Part shown: one piece after another, positions 1 to 9,250 of the stretch
Layout of the letters: each line of letters begins with the position of its first letter
Numbering within the stretch: position 1 is the stretch's first letter
NCBI GenBank assembly: GCA_049999725.1
Contig: JBNGIS010031066.1
Location: 41,220-90,645, forward strand
Reading direction: 5' to 3'
Origin: Haplomitrium mnioides
Lineage: Eukaryota; Marchantiophyta; Haplomitriopsida; Calobryales
DNA length: 49,426 nucleotides
Program-made: the position numbers and the translations under genes
The notes under the pieces: generated by a model
Databases searched by the model: none
Seen by the model: only the letters and a program-made list of their open reading frames with translations
What the model was told of the DNA's origin: nothing

Positions 1-2
1 TG

Positions 3-3000
3 GTGGAAAACGCAAAGAAGCGACCACCTGGATCTGCGGCACCACCAGCCAATCCTGAATCACACTTCACAAAATTCTACCCCCACTCAAGGAACCGATA
101 TACTGAACCTCAAAGAGGAAGAGGAAGAGGAAGAGGAAGGGGCAGGGGAAACCCCCACTTCAGGGGGAGCTCCCGACCCCATACCCCAAACCGAACTCCA
201 TCCCTTGACAACAGGGATCGACACTCCCGACGTCACGCCTCAACAACACCAGAACGCCGACAACGCTCCTGGACACCAAGAGGCGGACGACAACAAACAC
301 GAGGACACAGGAACTTCTCACAACCGAGAAGCCCTCGCACTTCCTGTCAAAGATGCGGTACCCGCGGACATACTCAAACAGTATGCCGGATACCCGCACA
401 CCTGGTAACCCTCTACCAGAATAGCCTCACATACACACAACCTGAGGTACATGGCAATCTTTCAGAACTTGCAGATGTCAATGAATACCCCGACTTCAAC
501 CTACAACCAGAAAGCCATACCCTACAACATTTGGCTCCAACTCACATAGACCCATTCAACAACACTTGCATTGTTGACAGTGGATCATCACACACCATCC
601 TACAAGACCGAAGACATTTCACTTCGGTAACCCCATCACCAAGGACTATGACCACAATATCCGGCCATAACCAAATCGAAGAAGGATATGGACCCGCTAC
701 AATCCGTTTTCTGAACGGAACCACACTGAGCATAGCATCTGCTATCTATGCTCCCACAACAACCAGAAATCTCATTAGCTTCCGAGATATCCGACAAAAT
801 GGATACCATATCCAGACTGGGAACATAGGCCAAGGGGAAGTACTCCACATTCTACTACACACAGATAACGGTATGCAGATACAAGAAACCTTTCCTCTCT
901 CCCCACCGGGCCTTTATATGACTGAAATCCACTCATACCATGCATCCACAACGAGAATATCTGATACCCTACTATGGCACAACAGACTCGGACACCCGGG
1001 CAAGGACATGTTCTACCGACTTAAACATGACAACATAGGCATTCCTGACAATGTCCAACCCATATCTCTGCACTCTCCTTGCATGGCATGTGCACAAGGC
1101 AAACTACGGATTGCTCCTTCAAAACAAAGAAGGACCACCACCATACCACGTTTTCTGGAACAAATCCATGCAGACGTCTGTGGTCCCATCCACCCTCCAT
1201 CTGGACCATTTAGATACTTCCTGGTGACCATTGATGCATCATCCAAATGGTCCCAAGTATCCTTACTGATGACCAAAAACATGGTCTTCCCTAAACTTCT
1301 GGCACAGATACTAAAACTGTCCTCACAATTCTCGGACTACCCAATCCGAAATCTGAGGGTAGACAACGCAAGAGAATTCACATCCTCAACATTTGATGAC
1401 TTCTGCTCATCTGCAGGTATTAACATACAATATTCAGTTCTGCATGTCCATTTTCAAAACGGCATAGCTGAATCCGCGATCAAACGCATACAGCTGATCG
1501 CTAGACCTTCATTACTGAACACTAGTCTCCCCACATCCGCATGGGGACACGCGGTGATACACGCCGCAGCCCTAATCAAACTCAGACCTTCTGCATTCAA
1601 CCAGAACTCTCCTCACCACCTAGCAACTGGAATACCAGCCAACATCTCACACCTTCGGACATTCGGATGTCTTGTCCTGGTACCCATTCTCGACCCACAC
1701 CAAACAAAAATAGGACCACAACGACAAAAAGGGATATACATTGGTTATGAATCCCCATCGATCATCCGCTACCTGGAACCCACAACATCTGACGTCTTCA
1801 AATCTAGATTTGCAGACTGTCAATTTTTCGAGGACATTTTCCCAAACCTGATACTAGACAACACCTCTGAAACAACAACAAGAGATAACCTCATATGGTA
1901 CAACAAATCACTACTCCATCCTGATTCAAGAACAGGACAATCAGAATATGAAGTTCAACGGCTCCTTAACCTACAACAAACCCTAATCAAAATGCCAGAC
2001 GCATTTAATGACATAGCCAGTCTCACTAAATCGCATATTGAGGCAGCAAACACTCCTGCCCGACTACAAAAAGACTCAACTGCAGCAACAGAGATTGCAC
2101 CTAGAGCCAAAAGAGGCAGACCACTAGGCTCCAAAAACAAGCCGAAAACGAATTCACCTTTACTGAGCAACCCTATAGCGCAACAACCTTCAAACTTCAT
2201 ACAAGAAACAATCCATTCGCCACCAATACCAGAAAATGATGAAATCGCGATTGACTACACATTTACTGGTCATATCTGGAAACGTGACCAAACCAATTTG
2301 GACAACATATTCGCCTATTCAGTATTCCAGACTATAAACAATAACATTCCTGATCCCATATCAGTACAAGATGCACAATCCAGGATGGATTGGCCACAAT
2401 GGGAACAAGCCATACACTCAGAACTAGACTCCCTCATAAACCGACAAGTATTTGGATTAGTCATACCTGCCACATCAGACATGAACCTGACAGACTACCG
2501 GTTTATATTTGCCAAGAAAAGGAATGCAAAAGGAGAAGTCACGAGATACAAGGCAAGACTAGTCGCAAAAGGATACACTCAAATCCCTGGACGAGACTAC
2601 AATCTGACATACTCACCAGTCATGGACACAATCACATATCGATACATGATAGCGTTTGCAATCCAACACAACCTCACCATGCATATCATGGACGTTATCA
2701 CTGCATACTTATATGGCATACTTGACACTCAAATTTTTATGAAAGCTCCTCCTGAACTCATCTCCAGGATATCATTCCACATTGAGGGGGAGAAGCAAAC
2801 AAATGAGATTGGACCTTCTGTCCCTCATACGCAGAAATATGCAAGTGGACCTTTTGTCCGTCAAGGCCAGCAATATCAAAATGGACCTTTTGTCCTACAC
2901 GACCAGAAAAGGAAGAGTAGACCTTTTGTCACTTACAACCAAACTGGTAAACAGAGACCTTTTGTCTCCAAAGGCCGAAATTCTGCAGATGGACCTACAA

Positions 3001-4517
3001 TCCAAAGAAGATACACAAGCCTGATGACAAAACAAGGACCCTCTGTCCTTATGACAAAAACGATATGCCAGGCTACGAGTGACATGTTGCAAACAATAGC
3101 AGACAGATCATATATAAGGCCAGCAAACTTGCTGAGCATACATGACAACAATGGACCTTCAGTCCCCACAAATGATCTGCAAAACATGCAACGATATAAT
3201 GGGCCTTTAGCCCAGCCAGCAAAGAAGATGTACAATAAACATCAACAGGGACCTTTAGTCCCACATCGCCCAAACAGAGGCGTACAAGTAGCAGTGACAT
3301 CCATGGTAACAAATAAGACATCATCGATAATATTAGACCAGAAAATGGCTGTACAAGTCCTGCGATCAATGTACGGACTTAAACAGAGCGGTAGAAACTG
3401 GTATCAAAGATTCAAATCAGAGATAATGACCTTAAACTTTACAAATGAGGACATAGCACCATGTCTCTTCATGAAACAAGAAAATCCTGAATACGTCATA
3501 GTGGCTATATATGTAGATGACATTAACATCTTTGGCACACCACAATTGGCCAAAGACACCATTGAGAAACTGAAAGACATATTCGAAATGTGTGACCTCG
3601 GCGAACCTGATTTCTGCCTAGGAATACAGTTTGAACATCTACAAGATGGGATACTAATCCATCAATCCACTTACACATCCAGAATCCTTGAACAGTTCAA
3701 CATGGATAAAGCTCAACCAATGAGCACTCCAATGGAAATCAGATCATCAGACCCCATGAAAGACATGTTCTCAAAAAGAAAGGAAACAGAACCAACACTG
3801 GGACCTGAAAAACCATATCTCTCAGCAATAGGGGCATTAATGTACCTTGCAAATCAAACAAGACCGGACATAGCCTTTGCCGTAAACTTGCTGGCAAGAC
3901 ACAGTTCCCAACCCACTATACGACATTGGAATGGCATCAAAAGAATTTTTAGATACCTTCAGGGAACCACAGACATGGGACTGTTCTTCCTGAAAAATAC
4001 AGAACATGGCATCATAGGATATGCTGATGCAGGATACTTATCCGACCCCGACGATAGCAAATCTCAAACAGGATACGTATTCCTCAAAGGGGGCACAGCC
4101 ATATCATGGAAGAGCACAAAACAAACTATTACTACCACCTCTACAAACCATGCTGAGATAATAGCCCTGTATGAGGCAAGTAGAGAATGCACTTGGTTAC
4201 GCCAACTCATTGACCATATCAACTCCAACACAGGCCAACCTCTCATTCAAGAGCCTACAACTATATTTGAAGATAACAGACCATGTGTTGACCAAATCGC
4301 CCAAGGATTCATCAAGGGTGATAGAATAAAACACATAGCTCCAAAATTTTTCTATACTCATGAACAACATAATGACAAGATCAAGGTACAATGGATACTT
4401 AGTAAACAAAACAGAGCCGATATGTTCACAAAACCTCTACCCCCTGCTCTACACAAAGAACACACAGAGGGTATTGGTCTCAGAAAACTATCTGAAATAT
4501 ACAAGAAGCATACATAA
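3..4517 (+). CDS. Copia-A gag-pol polyprotein, 3' 1504 codons, open throughout
   Basis: Polyprotein for retrotransposition, truncated at the window edge (first codon GTG, no true start). An RG-rich tract (residues 38-49) precedes a CCHC zinc knuckle (C115, C118, H123, C128). The aspartic protease has DSGSS at D192. The integrase has an HHCC finger (H326, H331, C360, C363) and a D391, D454, E490 triad with exactly 35 residues between the last two. An AT-hook-like KRGRP core lies at about 703-707. The reverse transcriptase has D897 in MDVITAYLYG and YVDD at 1170-1173. RNase H has D1342, E1385 and D1424. All catalytic residues I can locate are present. The oddity is the RT segment between MKAPPEL (from 913) and YGLKQSG (from 1124): about 205 residues where I expect 35-40, filled with GPFV-type 12-residue repeats. 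The frame stays open across it, so it is probably translated. Whether the enzyme works with it is unknown. Confidence 0.93.
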   Translation: MENAKKRPPGSAAPPANPESHFTKFYPHSRNRYTEPQRGRGRGRGRGRGNPHFRGSSRPHTPNRTPSLDNRDRHSRRHASTTPERRQRSWTPRGGRQQTRGHRNFSQPRSPRTSCQRCGTRGHTQTVCRIPAHLVTLYQNSLTYTQPEVHGNLSELADVNEYPDFNLQPESHTLQHLAPTHIDPFNNTCIVDSGSSHTILQDRRHFTSVTPSPRTMTTISGHNQIEEGYGPATIRFLNGTTLSIASAIYAPTTTRNLISFRDIRQNGYHIQTGNIGQGEVLHILLHTDNGMQIQETFPLSPPGLYMTEIHSYHASTTRISDTLLWHNRLGHPGKDMFYRLKHDNIGIPDNVQPISLHSPCMACAQGKLRIAPSKQRRTTTIPRFLEQIHADVCGPIHPPSGPFRYFLVTIDASSKWSQVSLLMTKNMVFPKLLAQILKLSSQFSDYPIRNLRVDNAREFTSSTFDDFCSSAGINIQYSVLHVHFQNGIAESAIKRIQLIARPSLLNTSLPTSAWGHAVIHAAALIKLRPSAFNQNSPHHLATGIPANISHLRTFGCLVLVPILDPHQTKIGPQRQKGIYIGYESPSIIRYLEPTTSDVFKSRFADCQFFEDIFPNLILDNTSETTTRDNLIWYNKSLLHPDSRTGQSEYEVQRLLNLQQTLIKMPDAFNDIASLTKSHIEAANTPARLQKDSTAATEIAPRAKRGRPLGSKNKPKTNSPLLSNPIAQQPSNFIQETIHSPPIPENDEIAIDYTFTGHIWKRDQTNLDNIFAYSVFQTINNNIPDPISVQDAQSRMDWPQWEQAIHSELDSLINRQVFGLVIPATSDMNLTDYRFIFAKKRNAKGEVTRYKARLVAKGYTQIPGRDYNLTYSPVMDTITYRYMIAFAIQHNLTMHIMDVITAYLYGILDTQIFMKAPPELISRISFHIEGEKQTNEIGPSVPHTQKYASGPFVRQGQQYQNGPFVLHDQKRKSRPFVTYNQTGKQRPFVSKGRNSADGPTIQRRYTSLMTKQGPSVLMTKTICQATSDMLQTIADRSYIRPANLLSIHDNNGPSVPTNDLQNMQRYNGPLAQPAKKMYNKHQQGPLVPHRPNRGVQVAVTSMVTNKTSSIILDQKMAVQVLRSMYGLKQSGRNWYQRFKSEIMTLNFTNEDIAPCLFMKQENPEYVIVAIYVDDINIFGTPQLAKDTIEKLKDIFEMCDLGEPDFCLGIQFEHLQDGILIHQSTYTSRILEQFNMDKAQPMSTPMEIRSSDPMKDMFSKRKETEPTLGPEKPYLSAIGALMYLANQTRPDIAFAVNLLARHSSQPTIRHWNGIKRIFRYLQGTTDMGLFFLKNTEHGIIGYADAGYLSDPDDSKSQTGYVFLKGGTAISWKSTKQTITTTSTNHAEIIALYEASRECTWLRQLIDHINSNTGQPLIQEPTTIFEDNRPCVDQIAQGFIKGDRIKHIAPKFFYTHEQHNDKIKVQWILSKQNRADMFTKPLPPALHKEHTEGIGLRKLSEIYKKHT
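2811..3262 (+). repeat. In-frame array of ten 13-nt hairpins, mostly 36-nt period, inside the RT coding region
   Basis: Hairpin cores GGAC-N5-GTCC or close variants start at 2811, 2847, 2883, 2919, 2955, 2991, 3036, 3153, 3201 and 3249. The first six are exactly 36 nt apart and the last three 48 nt apart. All sit in the same codon phase and encode GPFV, GPSV, RPFV, GPLA or GPLV. Sequence between cores is largely unrelated from unit to unit. Arms lengthen in places: six pairs at 3034-3050 and five at 2954-2968, 3200-3214 and 3248-3262. The unit at 2919 has an A-A mismatch at the outer pair, and the unit at 2991 has a C-A mismatch at the inner pair. A protein-level explanation (a GPFV repeat) is possible, but base identity beyond the shared residues points to nucleic-acid constraint as well. 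Confidence 0.9.
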
Positions 4518-5053
4518 TCTCATCTATATCTGAAACTCTGACCTATTGTCAAATATTCCAGATTTATGAGTTGTACTTCTTGATAATATATATTTATTGA
4601 TGCTGACCACAGAGTTATTCACAGTTGTGTTATAGTGCAGATATTCAAAAACAGATTTGTGATCTCGTGGAGCATATCAGATTCAGGACCAGAGGCAACA
4701 CGACAAATAGAGGAGAACCGCATACACGACATCATCATGAGAAGAACCGCATATACGACATCATCATGAGAAGAACCGCATACACGACATCATCATGAGA
4801 AGAACCGCCTACACGCTTCATCATGAGGAGACCACTTGCACGACATCATCATTTTATGATCTTGGAACAGTTTTTGAACATCATACAAATTTTTCATGTA
4901 TTTATTTTATTTAAATACTCTATATGTGGTAGCACTCTTTCCCTTAGAAGAAAGCAGAAGGGTTTTAATGAGACTACACATATTAGAAGTATATAGGACA
5001 TTACTAGTTTATAAATGTAGCTGAATAGAGGAGAAGAATCAGCCAATGGGGAG
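4518..5053 (+). other. Copia-A 3' non-coding region and polypurine tract
   Basis: About 530 bp lie between the polyprotein stop and the 3' LTR, with no long open frame. It holds a 29-bp tandem repeat, a motif 'gtggtagcactctttccctt' near 4926 that resembles the equivalent part of Copia-B (near 14650), and a purine tract AATGGGGAG at 5045-5053 directly before the LTR. The tract is the expected plus-strand primer. The resemblance of the two 3' leaders supports a common lineage for Copia-A and Copia-B. Confidence 0.75.
4711..4852 (+). repeat. Tandem repeat, about five units of 28-29 bp
   Basis: Units share the pattern GAGAAGAACCGCATACACGA followed by CATCATCAT. The middle units are nearly identical and the outer ones diverge. 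It lies in the untranslated 3' leader of Copia-A between the stop codon and the polypurine tract, so it would be present in genomic RNA but not in protein. Confidence 0.85.
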
Positions 5054-5221
5054 TGTTATAGAACATAGTATACCCCTATATATAGAATGGAATGGATGTA
5101 TAGATAAGAGGGACATTCGATCCCTCATCACTATTCTTCTATTGATCAATACATTGAAGGAAGCGTTGCACGGCGTAACTGCTCTCTCGTTCTCTGTCTG
5201 TGTGATATGCGTACCACAACA
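5054..5221 (+). repeat. Copia-A 3' LTR, 168 bp
   Basis: It begins TGTTATAG immediately after the polypurine tract and ends CCACAACA, giving TG...CA termini with the short inverted TGTT/AACA. A TATA-like CTATATATAG lies near 5077. A small inverted repeat (GAGGGA/TCCCTC, seven-base loop) lies near 5108. The boundary is inferred without the partner LTR. The similar end (CACAACA) of the Copia-B LTR supports it. Confidence 0.7.
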
Positions 5222-5269
5222 TTTCCAAAATTGATGAAAACATTCAAATTTTATCATAAACATATTCAA

Positions 5270-5660
5270 TCAAAAAAGACGCTAAGGCGCGCAAGAACTT
5301 TGAACCATAATCTTAAAGCTTATGCATGTAGAGACTGCTAAAGTTCCTACATACTTGAAATGCTGAAGCTTAGGCGTGCATGGAAGGTTGAAGCTCTTAT
5401 GTGTAGGAACTTTGAACTAGAACCCTAAAGTGTAGGCCAAGAGGATTGTTGAAGCTAAAGTGTGAAAAGATTGCTTTAGCCCATGCACGCATGGACTATA
5501 GAAGCCCGTGTGTGTAGGGACAGCTAAACCCCAAACACATTTAGTTTGCTAAGTCCTATACGCGCTTGGACAACTAAAGCCCACACGCGTTTGGATAACT
5601 GAAGCCAATGCAAGCATGGACTGTTGAGTACTTAGACGTAGGGACTACTAAAGACCTTCT
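5270..5660. repeat. Degenerate array of short palindromic units, about 25-bp period
   Basis: Units such as CCCATGCACGCATGGAC, CCTATACGCGCTTGGAC and CCACACGCGTTTGGA recur with spacers like AACTAAAG. Each is an imperfect inverted repeat centred on an alternating purine-pyrimidine GCRYGC core. The left part (5270-5460) is more decayed. Same family as the arrays at 7270, 16630, 17460, 19060, 41930 and 45330. Confidence 0.65.
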
Positions 5661-5889
5661 AGGAAAAGAGTGCAGAAACTCATGATTGAAGAAAACTTGT
5701 ACAAAAAATCAAAACACAAAAAGTAGCTTCTATGCCAGCATAGACTTTATTGCTAATTTTTACAAAAACCAATACTTTTTGTTCAAAAATCATTTTGCAA
5801 AAGAAATTGAATTGTCAAGAAAATACTTCATAACTTTGATTTGAAATGCAACAAGAATGAAGACCAAACCAATAATATTTGTGAAAAAA

Positions 5890-7212
5890 AACTTTATTGT
5901 TTACAAAAAATACATGAGTCTGATGCTACAGCTTCAGCCCTATCCCCTTCAAGAGGAATGGTCTCATCTAAATCAATTTCTTGAGAAGCTTTGGCATTTG
6001 CAATCACTAGAAAATCATGTCAAGACTTTCTAGTCTTAGAAATTGCAATATAATTGCTAGATGCACCAGCAATACCAAGAGGAACATGCTCCTTGTGGTA
6101 CGCATAGACATTCTATGATTTTCTCACATCAGATGGCAAAGAAGCCATTGTCAAAACTCTTTGGGGAATATAGAAAGCCTGACGTTGATCATATTCAACG
6201 ATGATGCAATTTTGCATCAACTTTAAAGCACAGATAAGGTCTATGTCGGACCTAGAGCAAAGACCTAAGATCTAATCTTGCTCTGTTGACAAATTGTCAA
6301 TAAAAAAATTATACAAAGCATGAGGTTTTTGGTAGACATTCACATGAGCATCATCTCCCAGATGTTTGAGTTTGCTGAAATATCTAGGCAGTTGAAAACA
6401 CTTCGCATGCTTTGTTGAGGATGCCCGTTTGCATCATTTGTTTGCAAGTTGAAGAGCTTCATGCTCCACTTACCCTCTTTGGTCCAATAGCCCACATTCT
6501 AGTACTTGTAGGCGTCAGCGGTTTTGAGACCATCCAAATGATGAATATTGTTTATGTCTATGTAGTAATAAAAACAAACGGATGAGACAAAGGAAAGAAA
6601 GTAAAGGAGAAATGAAACAGATAAACTAACAAATGAAAAAATAAAATAGAACCTACCACATATCGTGGTTGGTGGTACAGCAAACCTCCAAAAGAGCATT
6701 CTTGACAATGCCAAATTTTTGGGAAAAATGGATAATAACAAAAAGCCAAAAATCCAAAGTTGTAATATTCGCAAAAGAAGAAACCATGTAAAAAATGTCA
6801 TACGTATTGAAGGGTTCTAAATCATCATGCTTGCATTCTTTAAGGTTTTATTTGTAAAGAATATCAGCAATAGCTAAAGTGAAACATCTAGGTTTCACTA
6901 ATCCCTTCAACTATTGAGCATTAGCCTCCTCATGGACTTGATAAAATGCGACATTGAGTCCATTGATATAGGACATTAAGCCCTCGTCTTGCTCTTCGGG
7001 CCCTCCTTTGGTTAGAGTAGCAACAACTTCATTTTGCTGTCTTGTCTTCCACTCTCTTGCTTTCTAGCAATGGAGTAGAAAAGCAGGGGGTAGGAGACAA
7101 GAGTCAAGGCATGGTCTTCATCTGCAAAGGGTTCTTCGACCCCCAATTTCTTTTGCTCTTTAGCAGTGGCCGTCAATTTTTTGGCCAAATGTTGTTTGAA
7201 CATTTTATCCCC
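5890..7212 (-). pseudogene. Unrecognised protein-coding gene remnant with introns (minus strand)
   Basis: On the minus strand a coding-like stretch starts just inside a good acceptor (…TATACAG, exon from 7212) and reads MFKQHLAKKLTATAKEQKK…, acidic and lysine-rich. It then decays by frameshifts and stops. A 99-bp intron with GTAGGTT donor and CTACATAG acceptor is predicted at 6558-6656. Further coding-like sequence reaches about 5900, with segments such as FSKLKHLGDDAHVNVYQKPH and EYDQRQAFYIPQRV. I do not recognise the family. Several in-frame stops make it non-functional as it stands. The upstream intron would contain the palindromic array at 7270-7640. Confidence 0.45.
6558..6656 (-). other. 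Predicted 99-bp intron in the minus-strand gene remnant
   Basis: Read on the minus strand it starts GTAGGTTC, is rich in T and C, and ends TACTACATAG. It separates two coding-like stretches, the second beginning around the segment HHLDGLKTADAYKYWNVGYW once a stop is allowed for. Only sequence signals support it. Confidence 0.4.
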
Positions 7213-7269
7213 CTGTATAGACCATGGAGAAATAAATTAGATGAGAATAACAAGCAAAGACTTTGAGTC

Positions 7270-7640
7270 AAATGCACAAAAGGACTTAGTGTCAAAGCGA
7301 GCATGGACTATAGAGTCTATGCTCGCATAGACTCGATATCCAAGCAAGCTTGGAAATGAGAGTCCATGTGTGCATGTACACTAGAGTCCATACGAGCATG
7401 GACTTGAGGGTCTATGCTTGCAGGAAATCTACAATTCTACTCGCAAAGGATTGTAAGGTCCATGCTTGCATGGACTCTAGAGTCCAAACGCACATGATTC
7501 TCAAGTCGAAGCGCGCATGGACTTGAGACTCCATGCAAGAATGGACTCTCGAGTCTAGGAGAGGAGGGACTTGGGAGTCCATGCGCACAAGGACTCTCAA
7601 ATGCATGCGTGCATGGACTCTTGAACCTCACAAAACACGT
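7270..7640. repeat. Tandem array of 22-bp palindromes, 24-bp period
   Basis: About a dozen units of the type GAGTCCATGC-NN-GCATGGACTC with two-base linkers. The copy at 7313-7334 has perfect 10-bp arms (GAGTCTATGC / GCATAGACTC). The copy at 7458-7475 has perfect 8-bp arms. Others carry substitutions. On the minus strand the 24-bp period translates as an 8-residue repeat (…WTLESMQA…), which I take as incidental. The array lies immediately upstream (minus strand) of a predicted splice acceptor at 7213-7214. Confidence 0.85.
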
Positions 7641-8280
7641 TATCAGCACTTGCTCTTGCTGATCTATATAATTTTTTTAAAAATTCTATAATTTATAAAA
7701 TTTTCTATAAATAAAAAAATTCAGATTTGATAATTTGATTCTTCATATCCTATATCTGATATACTATATATATTATTTCCTTTTATTTTCCCTTTTCCAC
7801 TGCTAAGATCTATTAATTTCATAAATTCAATATTTTATAATACTATATTGAAGAAAGAGTACTCTATGAAGAGCAGATGAGAAGTTGAAATTTTTGAAGT
7901 ATCAAGGCACAATTGGAGTTGCCCAGGGCAGGAGTGGAGGTCGCTCAGCAAATGCGACTCTGTACCAAGTGGAATCAGCAAGTTTGATCAAGAACCGAAG
8001 GAGAACTATTGTAGATTGCATTTTTAAGAACTTTCAAGATTCTTCACCATCTTCAATGAATTTTCAATTGAACTAAATAGAAGTGCATGCGCAATTCAAT
8101 TTTGAGCACAGAGAAATTCGAATCATTCAAATTTATCAAGAATTGAGGGAGAAAATCTCATATTTCAAACGACTGAAATCTTGAGAAGATTACAGTCACG
8201 AATGGCAAAAAGAGCGAAACATGATATGTTGCAGTTTTGGAGCTGATCAATCTTTCTTCAAAGGGTCTTGAGTGAGGTGA
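7641..8280. other. AT-rich non-coding DNA
   Basis: Mostly A/T-rich sequence (especially 7660-7860) without a convincing gene, LTR end or RNA gene. A 63-codon open stretch near 7885 has no recognisable motif and I regard it as chance. Confidence 0.5.
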
Positions 8281-8780
8281 AGCAGTGAAACATCATCATT
8301 TCGTATTCATTGAAAGTTGAAAGTTCAAAGGTGGAGAAAGTTTGAAGTTCAACGTTTCAGAAAGTTCGACAAGAAAAGAAGGCTATTCAGTGGAGAAACG
8401 ACAACTAATCACTATTTCGATGCCAATTTTTGAAAGTTCAAAAGGTGCAAATTGGAAAGCTCAAAAGTTTCTTGAAGGCTTCTCGAATCTGTGATATATC
8501 ACCTTTTTGGCGAAAGTTTCAAATGAACTATTCGATAAAAGTTGAAAGTTTGAATCTATTCTTTTCATCATCGAATTTGTACTTTATCACTATTTCCACA
8601 ACTTTATACTATTTTATTGAAAGTTCGAACCAACTTTCCCAAGACGATCTGAAAGTTCGACAACTCGAAAAGCTTTCATGCGATGAAACGATGATTTATA
8701 TTCATTTCGGCAATTTTATATTAAAACAATTGAAAGTTTGACGGTGGTGTTTTGGTGAAACCGAAAAGTTAGAAAGAGCT
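8281..8780 (+). repeat. Cluster of GAAAGTTC-type motifs
   Basis: About ten copies of GAAAGTTC/GAAAGTTT occur at irregular spacing (for example near 8312, 8363, 8434, 8618, 8650 and 8731). GAA-NN-TTC is the core arrangement of a heat-shock element. The same motif recurs in the Gypsy-2 LTRs (near 28670 and 37612), so this stretch may be a fragment of an LTR-like regulatory region. No coding capacity is evident. Confidence 0.5.
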
Positions 8781-9240
8781 TGACACGATACCAAAACACC
8801 ACTATATTGCTATTTTGGCATTTTGAAGAAGTTAAAAAAAGAAAAGAAAAATATATAAAACATTTCGAGCTCAGAGGGGAAGCCACTCCTTCTACTTTTC
8901 TAACCTATCTATATCTGCCACGTGTCACTGCTATATGCCAAAGGGACCAGCTAACCCCACCTAGTTGCTAGGGTTATGTGCTATATCGAAAGGAACATAG
9001 CAACAATTCAATATATACATCAATTGAACTTTGGTGTTCCTCTTATGGGATTATTCGGGCATCACTCGTGAAGCGACCTCTGGTCCGATAACTAAGCAAG
9101 CAACCAAAGCTGGAGATTGAATACCAAGCCTATTTAAGTTTGCCAAAGCAACCAGATGCATTACCGAGCCTACAAAGTTTGCCGAAACAGCACTAAGTTT
9201 CTTCCGAAGCACCACAAACTCTCCGAACCTATCAATTCAA
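8781..9240. other. No gene recognised
   Basis: Contains a G-box core CACGTG at 8919-8924 and mixed-composition sequence leading to a purine tract at 9241. No open frame shows recognisable protein motifs. Confidence 0.4.
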
Positions 9241-9250
9241 AGAGGGGGAG
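9241..9250 (+). other. Candidate polypurine tract with possible LTR start at 9251
   Basis: AGAGGGGGAG followed by TGTTCTGC has the same form as the Copia-B junction (AAAGGGGGAG then TGTTAGGA at 14814-14824). No matching LTR end or second copy is visible, so it may be the remnant 3' junction of another copia element. Confidence 0.35.

Larger units (their letters stand above)
1..5221 (+). mobile_element. Copia-A: Ty1/copia LTR retrotransposon, 5' part outside the window
   Basis: The domain order GAG end, protease, integrase, reverse transcriptase, RNase H is that of Ty1/copia. The reading frame is already open at base 3 with no ATG, so the 5' LTR, primer-binding site and most of gag lie to the left. 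The 3' end is complete: stop codon at 4515-4517, about 530 bp of non-coding sequence, a polypurine tract and a short TG...CA LTR. Because the left end is missing, target-site duplication and LTR-LTR divergence cannot be examined. The unbroken frame suggests the youngest element in the window. Confidence 0.93.

Noticed and set aside
2811-3262. CRISPR-like array (36-nt period, conserved short repeat, variable spacers)
   Set aside because: The sequence lies in frame inside a plant copia polyprotein, the conserved part is only 13 nt, and there are no cas genes. The resemblance is only in spacing.
2790-3330. The Copia-A RT insert as an intron
   Set aside because: It is open in frame for its whole length, contains codon-phased repeats, and I see no convincing GT…AG pair with a pyrimidine tract at its edges. 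RNA data could still change this.
2895-3369. Minus-strand open frames across the Copia-A hairpin array
   Set aside because: They are antisense shadows of the polyprotein, produced by the palindromic repeats and the low stop density of the opposite strand.
4518-5053. An additional gene downstream of Copia-A pol (env-like)
   Set aside because: No open frame of useful length. The region is a tandem repeat and leader sequence before the polypurine tract.
7270-7640. Protein-coding gene with an 8-residue repeat on the minus strand
   Set aside because: The repeat follows from the 24-bp DNA period. The open frame is short, and the palindromic DNA pattern recurs with other periods elsewhere.
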